This document shows positions 15,488 through 27,893 of a stretch of 64,000 bases of DNA, piece after piece; the first letter of the stretch is position 1; each line of letters starts with the position of its first letter. Both the position numbers and the translations under genes were made by a program. The stretch is from the NCBI GenBank assembly GCA_031261175.1, contig JAISJW010000022.1, positions 1-64,000 on the forward strand, given 5' to 3'. Origin of the DNA: Lactobacillales bacterium (lineage in GTDB: Bacteria; Bacillota; Bacilli; Lactobacillales; Streptococcaceae). Below the pieces are notes generated by a model that was not told the DNA's origin, did not search any database, and saw only the letters and a list, made by a program, of their open reading frames with translations.

Positions 15488-16564
15488 TTATAGTTTAGCC
15501 CACAGTTCGATGTCGATTTTCGCTTCTTCGAACGGATATGGAGCCAAAGTTTCATCGTAGCCGCTCGCCACGTATTCGCTCATCTTTTTGACTAAAGTCG
15601 CAACCGCCAGCTCATCGTCATTCAGACGGCAATTCATCTGATTGTATTCGCTCAGGCTCGCTTCTAAGAAAGGATTCTGCCAAACGTATTTGGGATTCGC
15701 AGCTGGTGCAATCATCGCATAAAGCCCCGTCCCTTCAACGTTGTCGTACTCGCCGATGTTGCGGCGCAAAATGTGCGACTCAACTGGTGTTTTATAATCG
15801 ATTTGACGATACAAAGTTTCGTTGTGAATCGTTCCGTGTTCACCTTTGATTTCGATAACACGCGTACGGTCATAAGCCCGGTGTTGGTTATCCTCAAAAT
15901 TATAAACGGCCGTTTTCGGCACGCCGTCCACATCTGGGAAACGCAAAACGCTCATTGTTTCAGTCGTGATCGTAACTTCGCGTTTTGTCGGGGCACCTTC
16001 GCGCGAGTAAACCGCTTGACCTAAAACTGGGAATTTCGTCGTCGTAACTTCGACGTTTTCAACGCCACCGAACGCGCGAACAGTCGCCGCATCTAGGTGC
16101 AACAACTTACGCATAATCGCAATCGCGTGATACGTGTTCGTATATGAAACAGTCGCCACACACGGGTCCCCAATCAAACCTTGGCGGATACATTCAATCC
16201 GTGCCGCTACATCAGGACGATACGGATAATTTTCCGCTAATTGATACATTTCACGTCCTTGAGGAACGCCCGCTAGGGCGGCTTCTAACTTGCCCAACGC
16301 TTCTAAATCCAGAGCCGCAGGCGTTTCGCTCAAAACAGGAACCCCCTGCTTAATGATGTGCGCGCTCAGCTCGGGCAGCACGTCGGCTTTTACCGACACG
16401 ACCGCGAACTCCGCGCCCTTCGCAGCAAGCACCGCAAAGTCAACATCCCAGGCCTCAGTGCCGTCGATTTCGTCAGTGATTTCGAAGACACGCGGCAGCA
16501 AAGCCGCAATATTTTTATAGTAATCGGCACGCCAACCGCGCCCCACCAATGCAAATTTAATCAT
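15488..16564 (-). CDS. Gfo/Idh/MocA-family oxidoreductase
   Basis: A 358-aa NAD(P)-dependent dehydrogenase-like protein. The Rossmann start is FALVGRGWRADYY. VPVLSETPAA stands where family members have the EKP motif, so the catalytic Lys of EKP is replaced by Thr here, which may alter or abolish activity. The rest of the fold and length are normal. It is a single gene with an AAAGGAG ribosome site and its own terminator. The substrate is unknown. Confidence 0.8.
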   Translation of the reverse strand: MIKFALVGRGWRADYYKNIAALLPRVFEITDEIDGTEAWDVDFAVLAAKGAEFAVVSVKADVLPELSAHIIKQGVPVLSETPAALDLEALGKLEAALAGVPQGREMYQLAENYPYRPDVAARIECIRQGLIGDPCVATVSYTNTYHAIAIMRKLLHLDAATVRAFGGVENVEVTTTKFPVLGQAVYSREGAPTKREVTITTETMSVLRFPDVDGVPKTAVYNFEDNQHRAYDRTRVIEIKGEHGTIHNETLYRQIDYKTPVESHILRRNIGEYDNVEGTGLYAMIAPAANPKYVWQNPFLEASLSEYNQMNCRLNDDELAVATLVKKMSEYVASGYDETLAPYPFEEAKIDIELWAKL

Positions 16565-16651
16565 AATAACTCCTTTGATTTCTTACATTTATTGTAACGT
16601 AAACCACCCGCGCAATGCAAACCCGCTATTAAAATCGGGCAAGTAAAACGC

Positions 16652-16676
16652 AAAAGCACCCCGAAAAAGGGGTGCG
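16652..16676 (-). terminator. terminator of response regulator 1
   Basis: On the minus strand GCACCCC, TTTTT, CGGGGTGC, TTTTG. Confidence 0.85.
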
Positions 16677-16689
16677 AAAACAAAATATA

Positions 16690-17385
16690 TTATGGAGTAT
16701 ATTCGTCAATTTTGTAGCCTTTGCCCCAAACGGTCTGAACGATTTTCTCGCCGTTCGTCGCTTTGTCCAGTTTGTCGCGCAGATGGGAAATGTGCACCAT
16801 GACGGTCTTCCCGCTCACGCTGTCTTCCGAATCCCAAATTTCTTTATAAACGTCGTCCGCCGTAAAAATCTTCCCAAGGTTGTTCGCCAGAAGCAACAAC
16901 ACCTGGAATTCACTTGCCGTCAAAGGAATCAACTCGTCTTTGTTGTTCTTGACTTCGTTTGTCGCCGTGTTGATCGTGATGCCGTTCAAGACAATCAGGT
17001 CGCTTGAATTCGCCATTTTCGGTTGGCTCACGCGACGCGTTACGCTCTTGATGCGAATCATTACTTCGATCGGGTTAAACGGTTTCGTCACGTAATCGTC
17101 CGCCCCCGTTACCAACCCGCGGATTTTATCCACGTCATCGGTTTTCGCCGTCAGCAAAATAATCGGCACGTTTGAATAGTCCCGAATGTGTTTCACCACT
17201 TGTAATCCGTTCATAATGGGCATCATCACGTCCATCAAAATAATCCCTACATCGCCCGCCTGCTCGAACTTCTTCACAGCTTGCTGACCGTTATAGGCTT
17301 TCAGGACTTCATACCCTTCGCTTTGCGCGTAAATGCTTAGCAATTCAACGATTTCTTTATCATCATCTACAATTAAAACTCGCAC
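16690..17385 (-). CDS. OmpR-family response regulator, orphan
   Basis: A 231-aa regulator. The receiver domain spans 1-115 (VDDDKE, phospho-Asp in LMDVMMP, Lys in VTKPFNP). The winged-helix domain spans about 130-228 (VSGKTVMVHISHLRDKL, VWGKGYKI). The start is GTG at 17385 behind GGAGGTGGAGC. No kinase gene is adjacent. It is roughly 75% identical by eye to the VanR-like regulator at 38238-38927, with near-identical receiver surface residues, so that system's kinase may phosphorylate both. Confidence 0.9.
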   Translation of the reverse strand: MRVLIVDDDKEIVELLSIYAQSEGYEVLKAYNGQQAVKKFEQAGDVGIILMDVMMPIMNGLQVVKHIRDYSNVPIILLTAKTDDVDKIRGLVTGADDYVTKPFNPIEVMIRIKSVTRRVSQPKMANSSDLIVLNGITINTATNEVKNNKDELIPLTASEFQVLLLLANNLGKIFTADDVYKEIWDSEDSVSGKTVMVHISHLRDKLDKATNGEKIVQTVWGKGYKIDEYTP

Positions 17386-17512
17386 TCGCTCCACCTCCAA
17401 ATTTTTCTCTACCTTAATAATATCACTCATCTTAATATTTGGCAAACTTTTCTACCATATTTTGTAAATTTGATATAATATTATTAGTAAAAACATTAAA
17501 GGGGCGCACAAA

Positions 17513-17995
17513 ATGGGCAATTTAGCGGCAATTGAGAGCAAGTTTACTTTCGAGATGAGTCATCTCCTGCATTGGCACGAAGGTCAGTGCTCGAACCTGC
17601 ACGGTCACACCTACGTTATGTACGTTGAAGTTGAGCGTTTTAATTACTCGCTGCACGACCGCATCGTCCTTGATTTCAAGGATCTGAAATCGATTGTCGA
17701 GGAGCTGATTGAGCCTTTCGATCATGCCTTGACCCTTGAAGGCGTCGAGACCGCTTATGTTGACCTTCCGACTAAGAAGGTCCTGCTGGGCTTCTCGCCG
17801 AGCGCCGAAAACATGGCTATGCTGTTCGCAACCCGCGTATACTCCGCTGTCGCGGGAAAATTGGGCAAGTCAGCCGAGTTCAACATCCGCGTTAAACTCT
17901 TCGAGACCCAAAGAAACTGCGCCAAAACCGCTTACGGGGTCGACTACCCTTACGACGAAGAAACAATGAAACTTTTAGAGGCCGTCAATGTATAA
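17513..17995 (+). CDS. queD: 6-carboxytetrahydropterin synthase QueD
   Basis: A 160-aa enzyme of the PTPS/QueD family, converting dihydroneopterin triphosphate to carboxytetrahydropterin in queuosine biosynthesis. The Zn-binding histidines and active Cys are in HLLHWHEGQCSNLHGHTYVM. The later DHALTLEG and PSAENMA are typical. The ATG has AAAGGGG upstream and a TGATATAAT promoter 40 nt earlier. It overlaps queE by 8 bp. No queC, queF or preQ1 riboswitch was seen. Confidence 0.92.
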   Translation: MGNLAAIESKFTFEMSHLLHWHEGQCSNLHGHTYVMYVEVERFNYSLHDRIVLDFKDLKSIVEELIEPFDHALTLEGVETAYVDLPTKKVLLGFSPSAENMAMLFATRVYSAVAGKLGKSAEFNIRVKLFETQRNCAKTAYGVDYPYDEETMKLLEAVNV

Positions 17996-18698
17996 AATTT
18001 CAGAAATTTTCCCGGCCTTTCAAGGCGAGGGCAGCGAGGCTGGGCGCAAAACGATTTTTATTCGTTTCTACGGCTGTCCGCACAAATGCTCATTTTGCGA
18101 TTCGCGTTACGCCTGGGAATCGGGTGAATACGGATCTTACACTTTGGATGAAGTCGTGCGCGCAATTCAAGCACTGCCGAATATCAAACATATCACCTTT
18201 ACCGGTGGGGAGCCGATGTTCTATGATTTGACAAGCATTATGCTCGCTCTCAAAACCGATGGCTATAAATTTAGCATCGAAACGCAAGGCGCATTTTACG
18301 ACATGACGACCTTCACTTTGCTCGACAATATCGTGTTGTCGCCTAAGTCGCCGATCGCTGGGGCTAAGGCTACCAACCTTGATAATTTGCATAAAACGCT
18401 TGATAATTTCGGACATAAATCGATAATTAAAATTCCGATTTTTACCAATACTTGTCTTAACTTCGCGAAGAAATTGCACCACGATTATCCGAATGTGCCG
18501 CTGTATTTGGGCGTCGGAAACGCTTCGCTTGACGACGAGAGCGCCCCTGAGCAGTTCAAGCAGGACTTCAATCTGGACGGTTATTTGAGCTACTATCGGA
18601 CTTTGATGGATCTGGTACTTGCCGATGCGGAGCTTGTCGACGTCTTTGTGCTGCCGCAGCTCCACGTCATCGCCTACGGGAACGAGAGGGGTAAATGA
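17988..18698 (+). CDS. queE: 7-carboxy-7-deazaguanine synthase QueE
   Basis: A 236-aa radical-SAM enzyme that makes carboxy-deazaguanine from the QueD product. The N-terminus is FPAFQGEGSEAGRKTIFIRF. The cluster motif CPHKCSFC (CxxxCxxC) is near residue 31-38, followed by ITFTGGEPMFY. The length matches QueE. It overlaps both neighbours by a few bases, making a four-gene operon with a metallo-hydrolase and a methyltransferase. Confidence 0.93.
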   Translation: MYKISEIFPAFQGEGSEAGRKTIFIRFYGCPHKCSFCDSRYAWESGEYGSYTLDEVVRAIQALPNIKHITFTGGEPMFYDLTSIMLALKTDGYKFSIETQGAFYDMTTFTLLDNIVLSPKSPIAGAKATNLDNLHKTLDNFGHKSIIKIPIFTNTCLNFAKKLHHDYPNVPLYLGVGNASLDDESAPEQFKQDFNLDGYLSYYRTLMDLVLADAELVDVFVLPQLHVIAYGNERGK

Positions 18699-19363
18699 TG
18701 AAACTGACGATTTTGGGTTACTACGGCGCTTACCCCCACGACGGTGTGGGCACGAGCGCCTATCTTTTGGAAAAAGACGGTTTCGCGTTGGCTCTGGATT
18801 TCGGGAGCGGAGCGTTTTTGGCACTGGAAAAGCACGTGCCATTTGGGCAAGTCGACGCCGTCCTGCTTAGCCATTTTCACCACGATCACACGGCGGATGT
18901 TGGCGTTTTGCAATATGCTAGGCAGTTGAATGGTTTTGAGGATTTGCTTCCGATTTATGGGCATTCTGCTTTGGGTTCGTTGTTGGTTGATGGCGTGGGC
19001 GAAGAACACCTGTATGCCGATGGCGAAACCTTTGAAATTGGTCCTTTTAAGATTAAGGCGTTTCGCGGTTTGCACCCGGTTGAGTGTTACGGATTCGTGA
19101 TTGATGACGAGGTTGTTTTCTCGAATGATACCGGCTATTTTGACGGTTTGGCGGCGCATTTTGAGGGTGCTAAATTAGGTGTTTTCGATTCCTATAACGC
19201 TAATCCGAAGGCTCATTTGATGGTGTCTGAAATTATTGAAATTGCTGAAAAAGCGGGCGTTGAGAAAGTTTTACTAACTCATTTACCTCAAGCTGGATTG
19301 GGCTCGGTCGAGCTTCCAGCGAACTTCGTTTTAGCTAGCGACGTGGAGGTGATCGAATGTTAA
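18695..19363 (+). CDS. metallo-beta-lactamase-fold hydrolase
   Basis: A 222-aa MBL-fold protein. The metal motif is SHFHHDHTADV (HxHxDH) near residues 59-66, with later His in FRGLHPVE, Asp in FSNDTGY and a C-terminal His in LLTHL. It resembles RNase Z-like and YhfI-type hydrolases. The substrate is unknown. The start overlaps queE (ATGA) and the end overlaps the methyltransferase gene by 7 bp. Confidence 0.85.
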   Translation: MMKLTILGYYGAYPHDGVGTSAYLLEKDGFALALDFGSGAFLALEKHVPFGQVDAVLLSHFHHDHTADVGVLQYARQLNGFEDLLPIYGHSALGSLLVDGVGEEHLYADGETFEIGPFKIKAFRGLHPVECYGFVIDDEVVFSNDTGYFDGLAAHFEGAKLGVFDSYNANPKAHLMVSEIIEIAEKAGVEKVLLTHLPQAGLGSVELPANFVLASDVEVIEC

Positions 19364-20001
19364 ATCAGATTGATCGCCCCGTTTTAGACCCGCGCGTTTT
19401 GAATTATATTCGCGAAGTGCAACGCCCTTTTGACGGCGCTTTGCGCGACCTCGAAGTTTGGTGTATTGAAAATCGAATTCCGATTATCCCACACGAAACA
19501 GCTGTTTATTTGAATTTTATGCTCGAATTGTTGCGCCCGAAATCGATTTTAGAAGTCGGTACGGCAGTCGGTTTTTCAACGATCAGCTTCGCCCTAGCTT
19601 CGGGCGCTTCTGTCATTGAGACGATTGAGCGCAACCCTGAAGATGCCGAATTAGCCCGCGCTAACTTCGCAAAATTCGGTTTAGATATCGATTTGCTCGA
19701 AGGTGACGCTTTCGATATCCTACCAACGCTCGACAAAACTTACGATTTTATTTTTCTTGATAGTGCCAAATCAAAATATATTGATTTCTTGCCCGAGTTA
19801 CTGAGGGTACTTGCCCCCGGCGGTTTTATCGCCGTTGACGATATTTTTCAGGGCGGCAGCGTGTTTGACGCGCGCGAAGATGTGCACCGTTCGCAGCGCA
19901 CAATCCACCGCAAGCTGAACGAATTTCTCAAGGTCACAAACGACCTAAACTCAACAATCGTGCCGCTCGGCGACGGTTTACTGCTAATCAAAGCGGACTA
20001 G
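19357..20001 (+). CDS. class I SAM-dependent O-methyltransferase
   Basis: A 214-aa protein of the catechol-O-methyltransferase-like group (YrrM type). SAM motif I is ILEVGTAVGFSTISFA, then IETIERNPE, and the metal-site region is FIFLDSAKSKY and GFIAVDDIFQGG. It closes the queD operon with a 7-bp overlap. The acceptor is unknown; YrrM relatives are linked to tRNA wobble uridine modification, which would suit a tRNA-modification operon, but this is inference. Confidence 0.85.
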   Translation: MLNQIDRPVLDPRVLNYIREVQRPFDGALRDLEVWCIENRIPIIPHETAVYLNFMLELLRPKSILEVGTAVGFSTISFALASGASVIETIERNPEDAELARANFAKFGLDIDLLEGDAFDILPTLDKTYDFIFLDSAKSKYIDFLPELLRVLAPGGFIAVDDIFQGGSVFDAREDVHRSQRTIHRKLNEFLKVTNDLNSTIVPLGDGLLLIKAD

Positions 20002-20016
20002 CCCCCGCTTTGTTTT
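19990..20016 (+). terminator. terminator overlapping the methyltransferase stop
   Basis: AAAGCGG, ACTAGCC, CCCGCTTT, then GTTTT; the stop TAG lies in the loop. Confidence 0.7.
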
Positions 20017-20038
20017 GCTAAAAAGTTCGTTGCTAATC

Positions 20039-20067
20039 AAAAAGGATGCCTAGTCGGCACCCTTTTT
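20039..20067. terminator. bidirectional terminator between convergent genes
   Basis: AAAAAGGATGCC, TAGTC, GGCACCCTTTTT serves the queD operon (+) and trpS (-). Confidence 0.85.
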
Positions 20068-20071
20068 CATT

Positions 20072-21169
<1,098 letters not shown>

Positions 21170-21203
21170 TCAAAATCCAGGCAATTATACCAGTATAAAT
21201 TTC

Positions 21204-21278
21204 CTTACTGTTTTTTAAGGCGATTTTTAGTGATTTCGAGGCTCGAAACCCCTAAAAAATGCCTTAAAAAACAGTAAG
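21204..21278. repeat. long inverted repeat, family B copy 1
   Basis: CTTACTGTTTTTTAAGGCG… and complement around a TTCGAGGCTCGAA centre. It lies between smpB and trpS. Copies are at 29333, 39058 and 61326. Confidence 0.9.
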
Positions 21279-21291
21279 CGATTTTACACCG

Positions 21292-21319
21292 CAAAAAAAC
21301 TGCTGAAAACCAGCAGTTT
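21292..21319 (-). terminator. terminator of smpB
   Basis: On the minus strand AAACTGCTG, GTTTT, CAGCAGTTTTTTT. Confidence 0.85.
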
Positions 21320-21788
21320 AACGAGTTCCGACCTTTGTGACACGGCGCAAGTCGCGCTCAGTGTCACGGCGCTTGATGTCCTCGCGCTTGTCGTAATTTT
21401 TCTTACCTTTGGCGATGCCGACCAAGACTTTGGCGACACCGTTTTTGATATAAATTTTGAGCGGGATCAAAGTCATCCCGTCATTTTTCATTTCTTTGAT
21501 CAACTTGTCGATCTGTTTGCGGTGCATCAGGAGCTTACGGGTACGGGTTGGCTCGTGGTTGAAAATATTTCCTTGCTCGTAAGGCGAAATGTGGACGTTC
21601 CACAAGAAAACTTCGCCACCCTTCAACTTCACAAACCCGTCGCGTAAATTCACGCGCTTCGCCCGAATAGACTTAATTTCAGTGCCCGTCAAAACGACGC
21701 CCGCCTCGATCGTGTCGATAATCGCATAATCGTGGCTCGCCTTTTTATTCTGGGCAATTAAATTATCCTCATGCTTTACCTTTGCCAC
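21318..21788 (-). CDS. smpB: SsrA-binding protein SmpB
   Basis: A 156-aa tmRNA-binding protein for ribosome rescue. It contains [29 protein letters not shown], then VNLRDGF and HISPYEQGN, and the basic tail [14 protein letters not shown]. There is no in-frame ATG; the start is GTG at 21788 behind GGGAGG, overlapping the end of rnr by 20 bp. The length then equals the family norm. The order secG-rnr-smpB is common in Firmicutes. Confidence 0.94.
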   Translation of the reverse strand: MAKVKHEDNLIAQNKKASHDYAIIDTIEAGVVLTGTEIKSIRAKRVNLRDGFVKLKGGEVFLWNVHISPYEQGNIFNHEPTRTRKLLMHRKQIDKLIKEMKNDGMTLIPLKIYIKNGVAKVLVGIAKGKKNYDKREDIKRRDTERDLRRVTKVGTR

Positions 21789-24450
21789 CTTTGTAGCCTC
21801 CCTTACCTTTGCCGCCGCTAGCGTGTCCGCCGCCGTGACCGCCGCCCGACTTGCCACCGCTGTGACCGCCAGACTTCTTACCTTTATAATTGTTTTTCGC
21901 TTTATGCTTGTGGTGTTTGCCCTTCGAGTCCTTGTTCCCATCGGGATTATTCGCGTTCGAGTAAATCACGTAATCAGCATTCGCCTTTTTCTTTTTCTTG
22001 TCCTTGCGCTCGTGCTTCGGCGTATAAATCTTCTGCGCGTGGTTATCCGTGCGCGAGCCCTCGTGGACGAATTCCTCACCGATCAGCTCGAAATCAATCG
22101 TGCGCGTTTCAACAACCGCCCGGTCCACCTTGACCCGAACGCTATCACCGATGCGCAAAATATTCGAAGTTTTGCGGTTCACCAGACTCAAAGTCGCCTC
22201 GTTGAACTCGTAGAAGCCTGGAATCTTCGTGATGTGAATCATCCCTTCAATCGAATTCTCAAGCTCGACGAAAATCCCGAACTTGACGACCGAACTAATC
22301 ACGGCGTCAAATTCCTCGCCGATAAATTCGCGCATATATTCCGTCTTCTTCATCGCTGCGACATCCCGCTCGACATCGACACTGCGGCGTTCGCGCGACG
22401 AAGTATGGATGGCAAGTTCCCCCAATTCACCCTCGAGATCCTGAATGACTTGCATCGGAATCTTGTCGTGCGTCGGATTTTTATACCATTTTCCACTCTT
22501 GTCTTTCCCGTAAGTTTTCAGCAAACGGTGCACGATCAAATCGGGGTAACGACGAATCGGCGACGTGAAGTGCGTATAATTCTGCAGTGCCAGACCGTAG
22601 TGCCCATAGTTGCTGTCGCTATATTTCGCCTGTTGCATACTGCGCAACAATAAAGTATTGACGACGAGCTCCTCAGGCTCACCCTCGAAATCTGCCAAAA
22701 CTTGTTGCAATTCTTTGTGCGAAACCTTGTCGCGAGTTCCACGCAGATTCAAGCCCAGCCCTGCCACGAACGACAGGAAGCGCGCCATCTTCTCCGGCGT
22801 CGGCTCCTCGTGAATCCGGTACATCCCCGGCGCCTTCAGTTTCTCAAAGTGCGACGCGACCGTCTCGTTGGCTAGGAGCATAAAGTTCTCAATAATTCGC
22901 TCGGCAATTCCCCGCTCGCGCATGATGACATCCATCGGCTTACCGGTCTCATCCAAAACGATTTTGCTCTCTTTCGACTTGAATTCGATCGCCCCGCGGC
23001 GCATCTTAGCGCTTTCGAGAATCTCGAACAAGTCCGACATATCTAATAATTGAGGCGTGATGTGCTCGTATTTTTTCGACACTGAGTCGATTTTCGCGTT
23101 GTGCTCTTCGTCTAAAAGCAAGGCGAATTCCATGCTTTCCGGCAGCAACTCATCCGGCGCTACCGCACCGTCTTCAATCAACGGCAATTCATCGTCGTCA
23201 TCGAAGCGAACCGCATCAATTCCGATGATTTCCTCCGGTTTTTTCACGCGCGGTTTAGGCTTGTTATAAACGATTCCTTGACCTTCTAAAATCAAGTTGA
23301 CGTCGTCATAAGTCATCCGTTCCGTTGTTTTGATAACACCTTCGTGGATTTTATAATTGATAACTTTAGCCGAGGCCGTATCGATTTCCATCACACACGA
23401 CATACATAAACGATCGACCTTAGGATTCAAAGAACACAATCCGTTCGACAACTTCTCAGGAAGCATCGGGATAACGCGATCAGCTAAATAAATCGATGTC
23501 GCGCGGTCTAGTGCATCGTGATGTAAAGGCGTTCCTTCAACCACGTAATGACTAACGTCGGCGATGTGGACACCTAGACGGTAATTGCCATTTTCCAATT
23601 TAGTAACGGTCACGGCGTCATCTAAATCCTTAGCATCCGCCCCGTCGATCGTGATAATCTGCTCATCGCGATAGTCAACCCGGCCCTCGAATTCGGCTGG
23701 ATCAATCTCGTCCGGAATTGCCTTAACGTATTCCAAAGTTTCCTCTGAGAACTCAGGCTCAATCCCAAAACTCAAAACCGATTCCAAAACGTCAATCCCA
23801 AGATCGCTCTTGTCGCCGACAATTTTATTAACAAAACCTTCTAAACTAAATTCATAGCCCGTTTCCGGATAGTGCGTAACCTCTGCGATTACAACGTTTC
23901 CTTCTTCAGCTTTCAAGCCCGTCGCATTGATCTCAACGCGGTAATTCGACAGTTTTTTCTCTTTCGGCAGAACATACCCGATCAAATCACGTTCTTCGCC
24001 CTCTTCTTTCGAATAAGGGTGGAACTCGCCGACGACTTGCTTCAACTTGCGCTCAAGCACTTCGATAATCCGACCTTCGGCACTGATGCGGTTCAGGTGG
24101 TCGCTCGGTTTCGTGATTTCAAGTTGAATCACATCCCCGTTCATCGCAAACTCGCTTTTGCCTTTGGGAATGAAAACATCCATCTCTTCGTCTTCGATTT
24201 CAACGAATCCAAAACCGCGTTCGTTCGCCCGGTAAACGCCTTGCACAACGACCTCGTGGCGTTTCAATTTGACATTCCCCGCCTGCGTGAACTCGATAAA
24301 CCCTTCACGCTCAAGCTCGGCAATTGCCTTGACGAGCTCGGTGAACTTGCCCGCTTTTTGCATATTCAGCTCGCGCGCCAACTTGTCGGTCGGGTAATTG
24401 CGCGATTGATTGTTTTTCAGAAATCCCATGATACTCTGTTGAACGTCCAT
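21769..24450 (-). CDS. rnr: ribonuclease R
   Basis: An 893-aa 3'-5' exoribonuclease. The N-terminal helix-turn-helix and cold-shock domains occupy residues about 1-220. The RNB catalytic domain is about 250-640, with [26 protein letters not shown] and [15 protein letters not shown]. The S1 domain lies near 700-790. The C-terminus is a Gly/Lys/His-rich tail of about 50 residues ([12 protein letters not shown]). The start at 24450 is preceded by GGAGGAG; the GTG at 24465 lies inside that site. Confidence 0.95.
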   Translation of the reverse strand: MDVQQSIMGFLKNNQSRNYPTDKLARELNMQKAGKFTELVKAIAELEREGFIEFTQAGNVKLKRHEVVVQGVYRANERGFGFVEIEDEEMDVFIPKGKSEFAMNGDVIQLEITKPSDHLNRISAEGRIIEVLERKLKQVVGEFHPYSKEEGEERDLIGYVLPKEKKLSNYRVEINATGLKAEEGNVVIAEVTHYPETGYEFSLEGFVNKIVGDKSDLGIDVLESVLSFGIEPEFSEETLEYVKAIPDEIDPAEFEGRVDYRDEQIITIDGADAKDLDDAVTVTKLENGNYRLGVHIADVSHYVVEGTPLHHDALDRATSIYLADRVIPMLPEKLSNGLCSLNPKVDRLCMSCVMEIDTASAKVINYKIHEGVIKTTERMTYDDVNLILEGQGIVYNKPKPRVKKPEEIIGIDAVRFDDDDELPLIEDGAVAPDELLPESMEFALLLDEEHNAKIDSVSKKYEHITPQLLDMSDLFEILESAKMRRGAIEFKSKESKIVLDETGKPMDVIMRERGIAERIIENFMLLANETVASHFEKLKAPGMYRIHEEPTPEKMARFLSFVAGLGLNLRGTRDKVSHKELQQVLADFEGEPEELVVNTLLLRSMQQAKYSDSNYGHYGLALQNYTHFTSPIRRYPDLIVHRLLKTYGKDKSGKWYKNPTHDKIPMQVIQDLEGELGELAIHTSSRERRSVDVERDVAAMKKTEYMREFIGEEFDAVISSVVKFGIFVELENSIEGMIHITKIPGFYEFNEATLSLVNRKTSNILRIGDSVRVKVDRAVVETRTIDFELIGEEFVHEGSRTDNHAQKIYTPKHERKDKKKKKANADYVIYSNANNPDGNKDSKGKHHKHKAKNNYKGKKSGGHSGGKSGGGHGGGHASGGKGKGGYKGGKGKA

Positions 24451-24483
24451 AGTTTTCTCCTCCACTTCGTTTCGTATTTCATA

Positions 24484-24519
24484 AAAACAACTCCTTAACT
24501 TACGTCAGCTAAGGAGTTG
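24484..24519 (-). terminator. terminator between secG and rnr
   Basis: On the minus strand AACTCCTTA, loop, TAAGGAGTT, GTTTTTAT. Probably partial, since rnr has no obvious promoter of its own. Confidence 0.7.
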
Positions 24520-24525
24520 GAAGTT

Positions 24526-24765
24526 TTAATGCGATGCTAAAATTTCTAAGATAAATGCGACCAATAAGAATGCGCCGCCCATAATCGCAGTTGCGCGTTG
24601 CATAACCGCTTCGAATCCACGCGCTTTTTGGCGCCCGAATAATTCGTCGCTTCCGCCCATAAAGGCGCTGGCTGCTGAGTTTTGCTTAGTTGGTTGCATC
24701 ATGATTGCGCCGATAATCAGCACTCCCAAGATCAATAAAATTGCCATCAATATTTTATGTAACAT
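24526..24765 (-). CDS. secG: preprotein translocase subunit SecG
   Basis: A 79-aa membrane protein with two hydrophobic segments and the QNSAASAFMGGSDELFGRQKARGFE loop (SAF.GGS.ELFG), diagnostic of SecG. It belongs to the SecYEG channel. It has a GGAGAAAA ribosome site and a TGTTATAAT promoter upstream. Confidence 0.93.
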   Translation of the reverse strand: MLHKILMAILLILGVLIIGAIMMQPTKQNSAASAFMGGSDELFGRQKARGFEAVMQRATAIMGGAFLLVAFILEILASH

Positions 24766-24834
24766 AATTTTTCTCCGTTTTCCTGATATATTTCAATTAT
24801 AACATTTTCAGACCCTTTTAGGCAAGTCAGAACC

Positions 24835-26877
<2,043 letters not shown>

Positions 26878-26901
26878 TTATACTCTTTTCGCAGTCAATT
26901 T

Positions 26902-27846
26902 TCAAATCGCACACAACTTAATAAGCGTCAGTTTAAACACTTTCTCGTTGTCCGACTCCGTCTTGAAGCGGTAGTCCGTTTCAATCAAAAGATTCAAAGC
27001 CTGGGCAAGTGCCACCGGGCTGAGCGCTCTTGCGTCTTTTCGCGCGTTGCCGATTTGCCATGGTGACTTTCCTAGAATCTTAGCCATTTGGTTATCGTTC
27101 TGATTTTCCTGCTCGAGCGCTTTGATTTGAAGCATCATCGTGAAATGGTTGATTAAAATCGCATTGAGTTTAATCGGCTCTTCGCGCTGAATAATGAGGT
27201 CATCGACAAGGTTAATCGCGCTTTTCAGGTCACGCTTCATTATATGTTTGCTCAAGTCGAAAACTTTTTGATCAAGGCTTCGCGGCACTAAATCTTCGAC
27301 TTCTTTAATCGTGATTTCCGGAGCTGCTGTTTTTATTTTATTTATTTCGTTTATCGCATCAATCGCAACGTTATTCGTTCTCGTTAAAATTTCTTCGAGC
27401 GCATCCGGCGTGATATTGATATTTTGATTTTGTAAAATTTGTTTCAGTTGAAACGCCTGAAGTGGCGAAGCATCTAGGATTTCGGCTGCTTTTTCGAGTT
27501 CTTTTGTGACTTTTTTTCGCGAATCTAACTTTTCGTAAGGCGCAAAAATCGCGATGTCGTTTTCGACTTCACTTGCCCGTTTTAGGAAATGAATTAGCTC
27601 GTCGGGGTTTTGTTCACTTGCCCCCCTGGGTTTCGTTGCACCCGTGAGAAACCAGGGGTTCTGGACAATGATGAGTTTTTTGTCGCCGAAGAACGAGAAC
27701 GAATCCGCCTCGTTAATTGCCGCCTCAATTGGTGTTTCGAGCATGTCAAAAACGACGACGTTCATCGGGTCATCGATTTTTTTTATTAGATTTTTGCGAT
27801 ACTCTTCTAGCCGATACTCATCGGTCCCTTTAATTAGATATAACAT
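26902..27846 (-). CDS. holA: DNA polymerase III delta subunit
   Basis: A 314-aa clamp-loader subunit. It begins YLIKGTDEYRLEEYRKNLIKK, has PWFLTG and the C-terminal MLQIKALE and GKSPWQIGNARKDAR typical of HolA. AGGAGGT sits between the -10 box TATAAT and the ATG (seven bases in all), so a transcript from this promoter would lack its own ribosome site. The gene directly follows the MFS gene's terminator. Confidence 0.93.
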   Translation of the reverse strand: MLYLIKGTDEYRLEEYRKNLIKKIDDPMNVVVFDMLETPIEAAINEADSFSFFGDKKLIIVQNPWFLTGATKPRGASEQNPDELIHFLKRASEVENDIAIFAPYEKLDSRKKVTKELEKAAEILDASPLQAFQLKQILQNQNINITPDALEEILTRTNNVAIDAINEINKIKTAAPEITIKEVEDLVPRSLDQKVFDLSKHIMKRDLKSAINLVDDLIIQREEPIKLNAILINHFTMMLQIKALEQENQNDNQMAKILGKSPWQIGNARKDARALSPVALAQALNLLIETDYRFKTESDNEKVFKLTLIKLCAI

Positions 27847-27862
27847 ACCTCCTATTATACCA

Positions 27863-27887
27863 AAAAAGCCGCCCCTCAGGCGACTTA
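27863..27887 (-). terminator. terminator of the MFS gene
   Basis: On the minus strand AGTCGCC, TGAGG, GGCGGCTTTTTT. The T-run leads straight into the TGGTATAAT of holA. Confidence 0.8.
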
Positions 27888-27893
27888 TATTTA

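Noticed and set aside
17470..17512. preQ1 riboswitch before queD
   Set aside because: The leader is only about 40 nt with no pseudoknot-like C-rich loop or terminator.
21789..21941. N-terminal extension of SmpB
   Set aside because: The frame runs inside the Gly/Lys-rich tail of rnr; a GTG with GGGAGG at 21788 gives the normal SmpB length.
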